In this document: in pieces, positions 63,458 through 64,000 of the stretch
How the letters are laid out: every line of letters starts with the position of its first letter
Position numbering within the stretch: position 1 is the stretch's first letter
Source of the DNA: Rhizobium anhuiense
Lineage (GTDB): Bacteria; Pseudomonadota; Alphaproteobacteria; Rhizobiales; Rhizobiaceae
Assembly: GCF_003985145.1 (NCBI RefSeq)
Contig: NZ_ML133532.1
Location: 140,292-204,291, forward strand
DNA: 64,000 nucleotides
Reading direction: 5' to 3'
Made by a program: the position numbers and the translations under genes
The notes under the pieces: model-generated
Seen by the model: only the letters and a program-made list of their open reading frames with translations
What the model was told of the DNA's origin: nothing
Databases searched by the model: none

Positions 63458-64000
63458 AATTCACGTTCTCTTCAACATCATTTAATCGTAATCTTCTAAC
63501 GACGCGTTCTCGGCCAAGCAAGGGTTTGCGACGTCGATACAGTCCGACTTGAGTGGCGACGAAGCTGCCAGCCAGGCAAGCAGACATTGTCGTTTGCTCA
63601 CCGCAAATCACATGCGGAGCTGTCGTAGGCCTATGAATTCGTCCTCGGAAAATTTTGGCTGGGGAACCTGGATTCTCACATTATTTCAGAGACTTAACGG
63701 AAAGTCCTTAAAACTCCCTCTGTTTTCCCATCGCGAGCGACCGTGGATGCCATCTTTGTGCCCTGGCTTTGGGCATCAGTCAACCGGACGGTCGAGCGGC
63801 AATAATTTCCGCTTTAGGACCTCAATTTTGTGGTGAGGCAGCCGGACAGCGACCGGCAGCTTTGCGCCCCCATGCACGAACCCGCTTCGCGGGAGGGTGC
63901 GCGCGGTGAGGTTGGTGTGATTATCTGAAGTTCTAGGCAGGCAGAGGCTGTTGCCAGACGATTGAGTTCCCTTCAACGAGAGGAACTTTCCATGGCCAGC
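63458..64000. other. Non-coding edge region upstream of pseB, with a possible gene start at the very end
   Basis: 534 bp without a convincing gene, which should include the pseB promoter. Near the right edge CCCGCTTCGCGGG (around 63889) forms a hairpin, and GAGAGGAAC precedes an ATG at 63992 (MAS...), probably the start of a gene beyond the window. Its nature cannot be told. Confidence 0.4.

Noticed and set aside
63776..64000. End of an insertion sequence at the right edge
   Set aside because: The hairpin and a 66-codon minus frame are suggestive, but no recognisable transposase block or inverted repeat could be read within the window.

Overview
The window is chromosomal DNA of a Rhizobium-type alphaproteobacterium (R. 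leguminosarum/R. etli relatives). The evidence is an iron regulator RirA with its operators, a CbrA-type DivK-pathway kinase beside acetoacetyl-CoA synthetase, a histidine tRNA of the alphaproteobacterial kind without G-1, and high-GC codon use.

Positions 1 to about 31.4 kb are ordinary core and metabolic genes. They comprise the start of isocitrate lyase with a divergent ScfR/RamB-type regulator, a potFGHI-type polyamine transporter, an AsmA-like protein, acetoacetyl-CoA synthetase, a possible small RNA, cbrA, a phasin, tRNA-His, a DUF4174 protein, a LysR regulator with a small monooxygenase divergent from mmsA, rirA, a dppABCDF peptide transporter with gntK, a DadA-like oxidase, a type III polyketide synthase with an ICMT-like methyltransferase, a TPR protein, and an ECF sigma/anti-sigma pair. 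Several genes concern acetyl units and PHB (aceA, aacS, phasin).

Positions 31.5 to 63.5 kb are a large surface-polysaccharide region. It holds the dTDP-L-rhamnose genes (rmlCBDA order of transcription), GT2 glycosyltransferases, an O-antigen-ligase-like protein, and a six-gene operon starting with pseI and pseF followed by two methyltransferases, an ATP-grasp protein and a HAD hydrolase. Next come an unrecognised 571-aa protein, a 919-aa methyltransferase-GT2-GT2 fusion, and a Wzm/Wzt exporter. A decayed IS5-family transposase follows. After it comes a tightly overlapping seven-gene operon: HAD-UbiA fusion, DprE1-like oxidase, DprE2-like reductase, epimerase, FAD oxidoreductase, GtrA-like protein and a large GT-C-like membrane protein. 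Then pseG, and pseC and pseB on the other strand.

The most interesting reading is that the 51.6-60.1 kb operon makes a polyprenyl-phosphate D-arabinofuranose donor by the route known from mycobacteria, flips it, and adds the sugar to a glycan in the periplasm. Around it, pseudaminic acid synthesis is split into two blocks about 17 kb apart, and no PseH acetyltransferase is visible. Cytoplasmic chain assembly (rhamnose, pseudaminic acid, GT2 enzymes), Wzm/Wzt export, periplasmic arabinosylation and WaaL-type ligation would fit together as one O-antigen pathway. That combined model is inference.
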